Assembly (NCBI RefSeq): GCF_009758205.1
Contig: NZ_WRXN01000006.1
Location: 434,001-498,000 of the forward strand
Length of the DNA: 64,000 bases
Direction of reading: 5' to 3'
Source of the DNA: Chitinophaga tropicalis
Lineage (GTDB): Bacteria > Bacteroidota > Bacteroidia > Chitinophagales > Chitinophagaceae
Position 1 is the stretch's first letter. Each line of letters begins with the position of its first letter. Both the position numbers and the translations under genes were made by a program. Positions 25,899 to 33,768 of the stretch are shown piece by piece. Below the pieces are notes generated by a model. The model saw nothing but the letters and a program-made list of their open reading frames with translations. It did not search any database and was not told where the DNA came from.

Positions 25899-28271
25899 TT
25901 ACGGTTGAGGAAGAGGAAAACTCTTGAAGCCGTCAAACGGATATGTTTCTCCTACCATTCTGTTGGCGCCATTGGCGTCTTCATCTATGAAAGGGGTATG
26001 TGAAATCTTCCTGATTGTCATTTTCTGATACCTCCAGGTGGCCGCAGGCCCTGCCCATGCACCTGTTGGATTTACCTGCCAGGGCCGTTCAGGATTAGGC
26101 TGTGAAGGGAACCACAAACCAATGGTCCACCTGCCCGGAATGTCTGGTACAAAATGCCTGTTCACCTGTATCTGTTGTCCGTCAACATAAAACTCAACCC
26201 TGTCAGCGTACCAGTCAAAACGAAACTCATGAAACTCATCATCCCACACATCTTTTCCAATGCTTGTCAACATAGAGAGATATTCGTCATTGAATGGATC
26301 TGTACCAAACGTGAATCCTTTGCCGGAGCCAAGTTCGCCTTTCCAGTTATTACACTTGATATTGTTGGTGCGTGGCTGATGAAGATGCTGTACTTCATTG
26401 TTGAGCTTAGCCCAGCTGCTCAGTACATTAGGCTGGGCTACATTGTTCAGCTGCCAGGTACCATTGTTGGCAGGGTCAGGATCTGATTCCACAGCCACTT
26501 TCTCTCCACTCCAGTTTATGTGATAATTGGGAGAAAGCATTTCTGCAACTGTAGCGAAAATATGATTGGCATTATGACTGGGCAACTCCATATCAATCTC
26601 GTTGTTCTCAACAACATAATATCCGTCTGCAAAACTGCCCTGGCGGTGTAATCCCTGTGCCAGCAATTGTTCGTATCGGGGGTCCTGCGGATACACCTCT
26701 CCATAATGGAATGTCCAGAATGCAGGCGCCACACCCATTTCCCGCGGAAGCTTTGCTTCTACAACATAGCTGCCATAACCACAATACTCCTTAGAGGCTA
26801 TTACGGCGCCTACTCTTGTTGTCCATGGCGCATTATACAGCGGGTCTTCGGGATTGTCATGCAGTTTCAGAGTTCCATTCTTGGCATACCCCTGCACATT
26901 ACCATCATAAAGATCTCCATGTGCTTCCATTACCAGCAGGCCATCCTGCATATAAATGTTCTGCGGAGATACGCCACCGTTAGCCCCCCCCCAGCTTTTA
27001 GCCATAGCATAGAAGTTAGACTTCAGCTGGCTTTCAGCTACGCCGTTGTCAGTACTGAAATCAAGTTCCAGCGGATAGGCCACCTTGTCAAAAGGAAGGA
27101 TGCTGATCCCAACCGGCGCTGTTACACCGGAACTGTTCTGAATATAAAATAGCCTGTAGCCTGTAGGGGCATCCGGAGGAATAGTACACACAATACGGCT
27201 ATTGTTGATGACGATCATGTTCTTCCTGTAGATGCTGTATTTATCTTCGGGATTATCCGGGTTTTCCAGGATGCCAACAGGGTAGGGTGGCTCCATGTAT
27301 TTACCGGCAACATTGTCGTCCAGCACCAGCAGGGAGTTGTAGTAAAATTTACTGAAAATGCCTCCCATAGTGCCGACATTGAGTGGGGTCCCTATACGGT
27401 TCAGTGTTGGTACGCCTGCATCAGTAAGCGCTCCCGTAAACGTATTGAAACTGTTCAGCCACATTTTTGAAGCGGTTATATCAGCTGCTCTGAACACAAG
27501 TATTTTGTTCCATTGACCTGTGTTGATAGTAGTTGCGCTGACTATCTCTTCTATAACCTCACCATTCTGATGTCGCCAGTGTACTTTTTTTGTATCACAG
27601 TTAACATATAACAAGATGCCGTTGCCACCTGGTGCTGCGCCAAAAGAAACAAGCGGCCAGATACCCGTAGCTGGCAGGTCTTCAGCATTCACATAGAAAT
27701 GAAGACCCAGGCTGTATTTTGTTTTGACATCTCTTTCCAGTGCCAGGCTGGTAGGTGCCTGTATCCTGTCTGCACTGGCGGTAAAACTGATTCCTATCAG
27801 GTCCTTTGCTTTTTTCCACACCGGCCCTCCCACCAGTGTAATGTTCGGATTATAACCGAACCAGTCTGCCAGTGAATATTCCAGGCCATAATAACCGCCT
27901 ATTTTGGGAGGAAGCGTTGCGTCCAGGAAGCCGGTAGAATTATTACAGATCAGTTCTGAATTGTGATAATATGCTTTAGTGATCTCTGCTGTCTCCATTT
28001 CCCGGGGAGTAGTGTATACCATATCAAACTGTCCGCCGGCAGGATCGTTATTAGAGATCCTGAAAACATAGGTAGTATCCTCTTCCAGGTTTTTGATCAC
28101 GGGAGGGTTTAAGATAGTACCATCAGTATATACCTGCATCTCATCAGCAATAAGCGTATAATTGATCGCTTCGTCCTCATCACTTTTCCTTCTTACACGC
28201 AATGTCATCAGTTGCAGCTGTGTAGCGGCTTTCCCCGGCTCCCATTTTATTTTCTTAAGTTCGAAATTCAT
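25899..28271 (-). CDS. Large tail fibre protein with C-terminal GH16 glycanase domain
   Basis: The 790-residue protein has no signal peptide and is encoded inside the tail operon. Domains in order are a fibronectin-III-like N terminus (about 1-90, EEDTTYVFRISNNDPAGG), a LamG/concanavalin-like domain (about 125-330), a linker, and a GH16 beta-jelly-roll (about 400-775). The GH16 active-site motif E-I-D-M-E is at 558-562, with the nucleophile Glu558 and acid/base Glu562 both present. The canonical strand YGSYVVEAKLPREMGVAPAFW lies upstream at 499-519. GH16 enzymes cut beta-1,3/1,4-glucans, agar, carrageenan or similar polymers. In this place it should act as a depolymerase at the particle tip, opening a capsule, slime or wall glucan. 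Confidence 0.88.
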   Translation of the reverse strand: MNFELKKIKWEPGKAATQLQLMTLRVRRKSDEDEAINYTLIADEMQVYTDGTILNPPVIKNLEEDTTYVFRISNNDPAGGQFDMVYTTPREMETAEITKAYYHNSELICNNSTGFLDATLPPKIGGYYGLEYSLADWFGYNPNITLVGGPVWKKAKDLIGISFTASADRIQAPTSLALERDVKTKYSLGLHFYVNAEDLPATGIWPLVSFGAAPGGNGILLYVNCDTKKVHWRHQNGEVIEEIVSATTINTGQWNKILVFRAADITASKMWLNSFNTFTGALTDAGVPTLNRIGTPLNVGTMGGIFSKFYYNSLLVLDDNVAGKYMEPPYPVGILENPDNPEDKYSIYRKNMIVINNSRIVCTIPPDAPTGYRLFYIQNSSGVTAPVGISILPFDKVAYPLELDFSTDNGVAESQLKSNFYAMAKSWGGANGGVSPQNIYMQDGLLVMEAHGDLYDGNVQGYAKNGTLKLHDNPEDPLYNAPWTTRVGAVIASKEYCGYGSYVVEAKLPREMGVAPAFWTFHYGEVYPQDPRYEQLLAQGLHRQGSFADGYYVVENNEIDMELPSHNANHIFATVAEMLSPNYHINWSGEKVAVESDPDPANNGTWQLNNVAQPNVLSSWAKLNNEVQHLHQPRTNNIKCNNWKGELGSGKGFTFGTDPFNDEYLSMLTSIGKDVWDDEFHEFRFDWYADRVEFYVDGQQIQVNRHFVPDIPGRWTIGLWFPSQPNPERPWQVNPTGAWAGPAATWRYQKMTIRKISHTPFIDEDANGANRMVGETYPFDGFKSFPLPQP

Positions 28272-28292
28272 TTCTTGCTTTTTTTAGGATGA

Positions 28293-28748
28293 CTAAACGA
28301 AGTTGTCCAGTTCAATGCCTGCTATCACACCCGGATAATTGGCAGCAGCTTTGGTCATATACAATCTGAACCATGTGTTGTTTTCCTGGTCAAATTTTTC
28401 ATACACTTCGCCGCCTTCTTGAATGTTGGGACAGATGACCTGCGTACCTGGCACTGCGTCCGGGTATTGTGCATTCAACGCTTCATCTGTTAAAGGTTGC
28501 AGTACATCTGCTCTTCTTATTTTAAGGCTGGCTGACACCATATCCTGCACCTGCTGGTACAGGATATGGTAGGCCTCAAGGTCAGCTTTGTTGTCAAGCA
28601 GGCTGCGTAGTCCGGCGATACCGTCAATGTCCACTTTGTCTTCCGACTTGTGCACAAAGCTGTCCAGCCAGTCCCAGAACTGGTCCTGCGTGGGGTAATC
28701 CCCCGTTTGAAACCAGTCTTTTAGTTTGTTCCGTTCGCGTATCGCCAT
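28293..28748 (-). CDS. Tail fibre adaptor protein with duplicated N-terminal module (first copy)
   Basis: The 151-residue protein starts with MAIRERNKLKDWFQTGDYPTQ and QFWDWLDSF, nearly the same module as the protein at 25267-25884. The rest differs: a coiled-coil-like helix (AYHILYQQVQDMVSASL) and a small beta domain ending GIELDNFV. It has no export signal. It lies directly before the GH16 fibre and directly after the collar fibre, so it may connect the GH16 fibre to the baseplate. The role is inferred from position and shared module. Confidence 0.75.
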   Translation of the reverse strand: MAIRERNKLKDWFQTGDYPTQDQFWDWLDSFVHKSEDKVDIDGIAGLRSLLDNKADLEAYHILYQQVQDMVSASLKIRRADVLQPLTDEALNAQYPDAVPGTQVICPNIQEGGEVYEKFDQENNTWFRLYMTKAAANYPGVIAGIELDNFV

Positions 28749-28752
28749 AGTA

Positions 28753-29622
28753 TTATAATTTCATTATCCAGAGAGTCACGATATAAGGAGGGCGGTTTTC
28801 ATGCGCCTGGTTAGAACCTGTATAGTTCGTATCAAACGTCTGATAGAATTGTGCGCCATCCCTTGATGCATGGATGTAATAATAGTTGTCGGTCCTGTCG
28901 CCTGAATCGTCTGGCCAGCCACGGGCAGACACCTGCTTATTACCTGTGTGCATGTGGCTTGGCAGTTGTGCGGTGGTCAGCGTTACAGAGTCCTGTCCGC
29001 CTGTTGCGCCCAGTACATTATAACCTGCCCTGGAAGGATCGTAGCCAACAGGGAATCTTCCGTTCCTGTTTTTCGTACCGTTATTGCCGTTACATATGGC
29101 CCATCCTGCTCTTTCGTTCTTACCTAAACCGGTACCGTCAAAGTTGGCAGATATATAGGCTGCTGTGCAATCCAGTTCAATGATGTCGCCGGTTTTCCAG
29201 ACTTTGGCCAGCTGTTGGGTAAGTCTCGTATCCAGCGATGCGATCACACCTTTCAGCCCCAGCAATGTTTCAATGCGTTGCAGGCTGCTGTAGCTGATAC
29301 CACCGGAAGCAAAACGTGCCCTGCGGGTGAAATAAACAGTACGTGTTACCTGGTCTGCAAAGAGACGGTCTTCCGTTATTTCTTCTATGATCCAGGTAGA
29401 TTGTTTGGGACCTCCGGTAAAGGGCAGCAATTCGCCGTTGTAACTGATCCAGCCATCCGCAACAGTATTGCCTGTTTCCTCCATGCCTGACACTATTACA
29501 GCGCTGCCTACCAGCTTTGCAAGCGCACCCAGGGCATTCCTGTATGACTGCTGCATAAAGTCCAGCGTATACTGGGTCATAGGAAACCCACCCAGGTTTG
29601 TCAATTGTTCTACTTTATTCAT
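28753..29622 (-). CDS. Collar-type tail fibre protein
   Basis: The 289-residue protein has an N-terminal baseplate-attachment region (GGFPMTQYTLDFMQQSY) and a C-terminal phage collar/T4 gp12-like domain. The latter has GWAICNGNNGTKNRNGRFPVGYD, the LPSHMHTG His motif and the ENRPPYIVTLWIMK ending. These residues in T4 short tail fibres form the metal-binding receptor tip. It overlaps the upstream gpI-like gene by 4 bp (ATGA). It probably recognises the target cell surface. Confidence 0.88.
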   Translation of the reverse strand: MNKVEQLTNLGGFPMTQYTLDFMQQSYRNALGALAKLVGSAVIVSGMEETGNTVADGWISYNGELLPFTGGPKQSTWIIEEITEDRLFADQVTRTVYFTRRARFASGGISYSSLQRIETLLGLKGVIASLDTRLTQQLAKVWKTGDIIELDCTAAYISANFDGTGLGKNERAGWAICNGNNGTKNRNGRFPVGYDPSRAGYNVLGATGGQDSVTLTTAQLPSHMHTGNKQVSARGWPDDSGDRTDNYYYIHASRDGAQFYQTFDTNYTGSNQAHENRPPYIVTLWIMKL

Positions 29623-30104
29623 ACGTTTTGTATTTTATAGCTCTTCCCTGCCAGTTTATAGTTGTTGATCAATGCTGTCATCTCATTCTCATTGTAACTC
29701 AGACCAGCCGGTAACAGCACATAGAAATCCACCGAGTCACTACCTATTTCAGATTCCGTGAACAGGTATACTGGTTTGTTCTCTTCCTCCTTATAGATAT
29801 ACAATGGTTTGTTCTCTGCATCCTGGTACAGATATTCAGCCGTATATGTGATAGCATCTTTAATGCGGATCCTTCGGCCGGAAATATCATATCTGTCATT
29901 CAGCAGCTTTTCCATATATACTACCTGTGGCGTAATATTGAGCCGGTAAAGATTAGCATCCCTGTTGCGTTTGAACTGCTGGTACAGGTAGTTCACAGGG
30001 TTGGTTAATGCCTGTAGCCAGGCTACGTGTCTGAGCTTCCTCATCCTGGGTGGTATTAACAGCCGCACCAGTTTTGGATAGTCTATGTCAAATATCTTAC
30101 TCAT
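29619..30104 (-). CDS. Baseplate wedge/gpI-like tail protein
   Basis: This 161-residue protein sits at the gpI position: right after gpJ-like and right before the fibre gene, overlapping both by 4 bp. It has an N-terminal segment (KIFDIDYPKLVRLLIPPRMRKLRHVAWLQAL) and a C-terminal strand region. The sequence alone is only weakly recognisable. The call relies on synteny with P2/Mu-type tails, where gpI/gp48 links gpJ to the fibres. Confidence 0.65.
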   Translation of the reverse strand: MSKIFDIDYPKLVRLLIPPRMRKLRHVAWLQALTNPVNYLYQQFKRNRDANLYRLNITPQVVYMEKLLNDRYDISGRRIRIKDAITYTAEYLYQDAENKPLYIYKEEENKPVYLFTESEIGSDSVDFYVLLPAGLSYNENEMTALINNYKLAGKSYKIQNV

Positions 30105-30943
30105 ATAATGGCGCTTTGTGGTATGTACGAGATGGTCAGGTCTGTAGCATTCAATATGCGGAGGTAACCTGCGTCAGGACTATATTTCACATCAAAGGCG
30201 GTGTAGGGCAGTGAGCCGTATCTTGCCTGCGCCTGTTCAATATGAGGGATGACCACGCCATCTACCTGCTGTAAGGCATCTACCAGGTAGGCCAATACCA
30301 TCGTTCCGTTAAAAGGCAGTGTTTTCAGGTATTCCCTTACTTTTTTGCCCACAGGGTCCGGGTCTGTACCATCCAGCCGTGAACCGGTGTTGTCCAGCAC
30401 CAATGGGTTATAGTAGATGGTGAGAGACAGTTTCAGACTATCAGCAGGAAGGCTTTCTACAACGAGTGGATTCACGCCTGCATCTTTGATACGGTTCATG
30501 TATTCTTCGAAAGCAGGCAGCTGTATAGTGCTGAGAGCGTCCAGATCACCGTTCACAATGCGCGCTACTTTGAGGCGCAGACCTTTTGCCTGTTCTACAA
30601 CAGCGCTGAAAGCGATGATCTTCTGTTCCGCAACATCCTCTTCAGAAAGACCAGTGTTGTCATAGTAGTCTTCTTCGGCTACCAGTTCTGACCCATACTG
30701 AAAGTCCTTCGCTTTATTAGCGTACCAGCGCAGGCTGTGCGGGGCTTTTTCATTGATCAGGGTGTTCACCTCGTTTTTGTGCAGGTCAAACAGGTTTTCC
30801 AGCGCCCACACAGATACAGCTACAATGTAAGTCCACAGCCGCCATACGGCCACCTTACTGGTGCTGTTCAGGTCGGCAAGTCCCGCTGTTGCCTTTATCC
30901 TGTTGATGATGTCATCCTGTATTTCGGTGATTGTTCTTGCCAT
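30101..30943 (-). CDS. Baseplate J-like protein
   Basis: At 280 residues, with an N-terminal helix (ARTITEIQDDIINRIKATAGL), a central region (EEDVAEQKIIAFSAVVEQAKGLRLKVARIVNGDLDALS) and a C-terminal part with LPFNGTMVLAYLVDALQQVDGV, it matches the gpJ/gp47 (T4 gp6-like) baseplate family. The last motif is the usual 'l.A.l..v.GV' signature. It forms the wedge ring that triggers sheath contraction. It is shorter than P2 gpJ by a small amount. Confidence 0.85.
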   Translation of the reverse strand: MARTITEIQDDIINRIKATAGLADLNSTSKVAVWRLWTYIVAVSVWALENLFDLHKNEVNTLINEKAPHSLRWYANKAKDFQYGSELVAEEDYYDNTGLSEEDVAEQKIIAFSAVVEQAKGLRLKVARIVNGDLDALSTIQLPAFEEYMNRIKDAGVNPLVVESLPADSLKLSLTIYYNPLVLDNTGSRLDGTDPDPVGKKVREYLKTLPFNGTMVLAYLVDALQQVDGVVIPHIEQAQARYGSLPYTAFDVKYSPDAGYLRILNATDLTISYIPQSAII

Positions 30944-30963
30944 AATTATTTTTTTACTCTTGT

Positions 30964-31260
30964 TTAACTTACACGGAAGTCGACCTGTATTCCCATGTAA
31001 CCAATACCACCTTTGATAGCAGCGTCATCATCTGCAGTGTAGGCGTTGGCAGGTATCACGCCCTCATCTTCATAGAGCTGGAAGGTCCGCTTGTTTATGA
31101 TCTCTGTATCGGGTATCAGCAATATGCCGCCGGCCTTGAGATCATCCGTGATACTGCGGTCATTTACGACAGCAAAATCAAACAATGCGCCGATGCCTCC
31201 TTTCTCTTGTATGGAGATGTCCAGCAGACACTGGTGGGGTTTAACATTAACTGTTTCCAT
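30964..31260 (-). CDS. LysM-like tail protein (gpX-like)
   Basis: The start at 31260 (METVNVKPHQ) is favoured; a Met four codons upstream is possible. The central segment (QCLLDISIQEKGGIGALFDFAVVNDRSITDDLKAGGILLIPD) has the spacing of a LysM fold: hydrophobic strand, helix, N-x-x-S/I, then the L-x-x-G-x-x-L-x-I-P end. In contractile tails LysM proteins (P2 gpX, T4 gp53) glue baseplate parts together. It overlaps the upstream gene by 14 bp. Confidence 0.7.
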   Translation of the reverse strand: METVNVKPHQCLLDISIQEKGGIGALFDFAVVNDRSITDDLKAGGILLIPDTEIINKRTFQLYEDEGVIPANAYTADDDAAIKGGIGYMGIQVDFRVS

Positions 31261-31540
31261 AAATTGCATCAATATTTAGCTGCCCGGTGTCTGTAACGTT
31301 GATCGACTTCAGCTGCATGCCGTCAGCAAGGAACTGCTTATGGATCTCCCGCAGCAAAGCAGAGGTATTATTGTCCTGCAGAAAGCCAAAGGCATCTATC
31401 CCAACGGAGGGAAATTCCTTGAAGCTTCCCCTGTTATTCATCAGCAATAACTCCTGCTGCTGCAGATCACTGAAACCGGTTTTGAGATCGCCTGACTGTA
31501 TGTCAAGGTCAATATCCTGGGTTAACAATATATCTTTCAT
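31247..31540 (-). CDS. gp25/gp46-like baseplate protein
   Basis: The 97-residue protein begins by an ATGA overlap with the gene before it. It has an N-terminal acidic strand pattern (DIDLDIQSGDLKTGFSDLQQQELLLMNNRGSFKEFPSVGID). In Mu gp46 and gpW/GP25 proteins the equivalent 'G....G..d' segment forms the sheath-attachment site. Position between spike and gpJ-like genes fits. The call is moderate because the family is small and divergent. Confidence 0.65.
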   Translation of the reverse strand: MKDILLTQDIDLDIQSGDLKTGFSDLQQQELLLMNNRGSFKEFPSVGIDAFGFLQDNNTSALLREIHKQFLADGMQLKSINVTDTGQLNIDAIYGNS

Positions 31541-31761
31541 GATAGATTACCATTGAATACTCCGGTGACCGGACCACCGCCCGCGGCGGTGGTCAGTCCC
31601 GTTGTGTAATTAATCGTGGCTGTCTTAACATAAGTATCTACGGCTTCTGCCAGTTTGCTGCAAAGCTGATTAAGGCCCTGCTCTTCGTCTCCGCCAGCAT
31701 CTTTCATACTTTTGAAAGCGCTTTTAATACTTTGTTCCAGTCCACTTTTGTTCAGGGGCAT
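31537..31761 (-). CDS. Small tail-cassette protein of unknown function
   Basis: A 74-residue protein with an N-terminal amphipathic helix (GLEQSIKSAFKSMKDAGG), a second helix (LNQLCSKLAEAVDTYVKTATI) and a C-terminal Gly/Thr-rich tail (GLTTAAGGGPVTGVFNGNLS). It lies 4 bp after the spike gene and overlaps the next by 4 bp. The form suggests a small structural or assembly factor of the baseplate. No named family was recognised. Confidence 0.7.
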   Translation of the reverse strand: MPLNKSGLEQSIKSAFKSMKDAGGDEEQGLNQLCSKLAEAVDTYVKTATINYTTGLTTAAGGGPVTGVFNGNLS

Positions 31762-31765
31762 ATGA

Positions 31766-32233
31766 TTATTTTAAAAGTTTAGCTAATCGCTGTTTAATAT
31801 CTGCAAAAGCGGCCTTGTTCATAGGAGCATAGATCGTTACAATTTCATCCAGCAGATCGTCCAGGCATTTCTTCAGAGATTCTTCGCCGGCACTTATTTT
31901 CAGCCCGTCTTTATCCAGCTCCAGGTATTTTTCACCTACCCTGCATCTGATCAGTTCAGGTTCTTCCATGCTTATCATAAGATAGTTGTCACTCCTGTTG
32001 ATCCTGGCTATGAGTACGCTGCTGTCTTTAGCTGGAAATATGATCATGCCTTTATCATCTTCTTCGATCACTGAACGCAGACGCACATTAGGTATTTTCA
32101 ATCCATCGAAGGTGATCACGTCTATAGTGCCTGCATCTTTATTGGAATCTTCTACCTGTGCAGATATGATAGTAGCTTTTTCCCTGCTGAGGTTCCTTAG
32201 CCCCTCAATTAGCTGTGCCTGTATTCTACTCAT
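31766..32233 (-). CDS. gpV-like baseplate spike protein
   Basis: The 155-residue protein has an N-terminal segment (ATIISAQVEDSNKDAGTIDVITFDGLKIPNVRLRSVIEEDDKGMIIFPAKDSSVLIARI) that looks like the OB-fold of gp5/gpV central spikes, with the P-x-x-x-x-x-V-L pattern before the second strand. A short beta region (RVGEKYLELDKDGLKISAGE) and a C-terminal helix follow. It overlaps the hub gene by 8 bp. Spikes sit on the hub and pierce the target membrane; no separate PAAR tip was found. Confidence 0.72.
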   Translation of the reverse strand: MSRIQAQLIEGLRNLSREKATIISAQVEDSNKDAGTIDVITFDGLKIPNVRLRSVIEEDDKGMIIFPAKDSSVLIARINRSDNYLMISMEEPELIRCRVGEKYLELDKDGLKISAGEESLKKCLDDLLDEIVTIYAPMNKAAFADIKQRLAKLLK

Positions 32234-33236
32234 CGTTCTTGCTTATTTTAACGCCTATTTCGCTGATCCTCCTTGCACCGCCGGTGCCGAATTTCACTTC
32301 TGTACTTTCTATCAGGTAAGTGCCATCGCGTTCTTTATACTTTGCATCTTTTAGCGTAGCTCTATAGCCAGGCAGGGCAAAAGGCACAAGGAACCCTGTT
32401 ACTTTCCCTTCGTAGCCATCGTATCTCAGTTCCTGTGCTTTTCTTTCTGCTACCTGCAACAGCTCTTTTTCTGATTCGATGTTCTGTACGAAGATGGTCC
32501 TGATAGCGCCACTGCTATCACCAGCTGTTTTTACCACGGCTTTGTTACGCTTGTCGAAGTAAACAGCTTTCACCTGTATCTTTACGTCCTTTTCCTTTCT
32601 GAACTTCAGCTGATCATCTTTCACCAGGTTCCATCCTATGGTATATTCTACAGCTGTTTTATCAGGTTGTGGAATATAGGCCAGCCCGGCGTAGAGAATG
32701 TTGCCGGAAAAATAGACAGTGAGGTACAGGTTCTTTTTGATCCAGTCCAGCGCGTCGGTACCACTGATATTGCCTTCACAAACCTGTTCCAGCTGGATAT
32801 CCGGAATTTCGTTACTCAGCTTTATATCCGTTCCGTCTATCAGCATTTCCAGCATTTTTTTCAGCGTGGTCTTTTCTTTACCGGAAGACCAGAGAACATT
32901 CTTCCTTCTCAGCTGCCAGCTATAACCTTCGCATTCTATCTCACAGGGAGATGCCGCGTTGACCCTTTTTATAAAGCCTTTAAATTCCGGCGCTTCAGGA
33001 TATTCGTTATTATATCCCAGCCAGATCTCAACAGGATCTCCTTCATTAAAGACTTTGGCGGTAGATACGGATTTGGTGGACAGTTTGACGTTCTCCTTAA
33101 AATTAAGCCTTGCAGAAGCCGGAAGCAGGATTGTGGCGGTATCGATAAAAGAGTGTATACTTCTTTTGATCTTTACATCATTTATAGATGTGAACATGAA
33201 GCCGCCTATTGTGATCTTACATCTGAGGGTGAACAT
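32226..33236 (-). CDS. gpD-like baseplate hub protein
   Basis: The 336-residue protein fits the late-control gene D / Mu gp44 / T4 gp27 hub family. It has strand-rich N-terminal domains (ATILLPASARLNFK, GDPVEIWLGYNNEYPEAPEFKGFIKRVNAASPCEIECEGYSWQL), the helical insertion LKKMLEMLIDG, and a C-terminal domain ending RRISEIGVKIS. It shares one base with the upstream stop codon (TAATG). The hub joins the tube to the spike. Confidence 0.85.
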   Translation of the reverse strand: MFTLRCKITIGGFMFTSINDVKIKRSIHSFIDTATILLPASARLNFKENVKLSTKSVSTAKVFNEGDPVEIWLGYNNEYPEAPEFKGFIKRVNAASPCEIECEGYSWQLRRKNVLWSSGKEKTTLKKMLEMLIDGTDIKLSNEIPDIQLEQVCEGNISGTDALDWIKKNLYLTVYFSGNILYAGLAYIPQPDKTAVEYTIGWNLVKDDQLKFRKEKDVKIQVKAVYFDKRNKAVVKTAGDSSGAIRTIFVQNIESEKELLQVAERKAQELRYDGYEGKVTGFLVPFALPGYRATLKDAKYKERDGTYLIESTEVKFGTGGARRISEIGVKISKNDE

Positions 33237-33766
33237 TATATTTCATTTAGGTCAAAGTTCCAGTCACTTACGAGGTTTATCTCGTATGTCTTGATGTTCT
33301 GTGTGCCGGATATTTCAGGCCAGCTGATATCAGTGATCACAACAGTGTTTTTACCTTGCATAAAGATGTCTGTAAGTACACACACTATTTCCAGGCTTGT
33401 ATCCAGGATGTACAGATCGTGGATAGCTTTGATCTCTTTTGCCGGGTAGCTGTTGTCTTCTGAAACAATGATACCTTTGATGTTGATCTTAAAATCTTCC
33501 TGACCTATCAGTTCTTTCACAGTACCCATGCGGTTCACCATTACGGTTTCCACAATGGTTTTCTTACTTGTGATGCGTATCACGGGGTTGGGAAGTACTG
33601 TTCCTCCCAATGTTACCGGCATGAAATAAGAGCGTCCGTGAAGGCCCTTGGCGAAATATTGTGCAACATCGCCGGGGTTTTCAGGTTGTTTGGCTATATT
33701 AAATACCGGAGGTGTGTACCCCCACGTTGTCTGGAAGATTTTTTGTATGTCGAAACTTGCTGCCAT
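33236..33766 (-). CDS. DUF6046-type tail/baseplate protein
   Basis: The 176-residue protein, directly after the tape-measure gene (2-bp gap), contains the segment VTLGGTVLPNPVIRITSKKTIVETVMVNRMGTVKELIGQEDFKINIKG and a C-terminal ISWPEISGTQNIKTYEINLVSDW. This matches a family I recognise as DUF6046, found in Bacteroidota tail clusters. Its position, between tape measure and hub, corresponds to the gpU/gp43/gp53-type baseplate slot, so a tube-baseplate connector role is likely. Confidence 0.75.
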   Translation of the reverse strand: MAASFDIQKIFQTTWGYTPPVFNIAKQPENPGDVAQYFAKGLHGRSYFMPVTLGGTVLPNPVIRITSKKTIVETVMVNRMGTVKELIGQEDFKINIKGIIVSEDNSYPAKEIKAIHDLYILDTSLEIVCVLTDIFMQGKNTVVITDISWPEISGTQNIKTYEINLVSDWNFDLNEI

Positions 33767-33768
33767 AA

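Noticed and set aside
32667..33449. Long plus-strand open frame (260 codons) opposite the hub and DUF6046 genes
   Set aside because: It is antisense to recognisable tail genes, starts and ends inside them, and the translation has no family features or sensible hydrophobic pattern.
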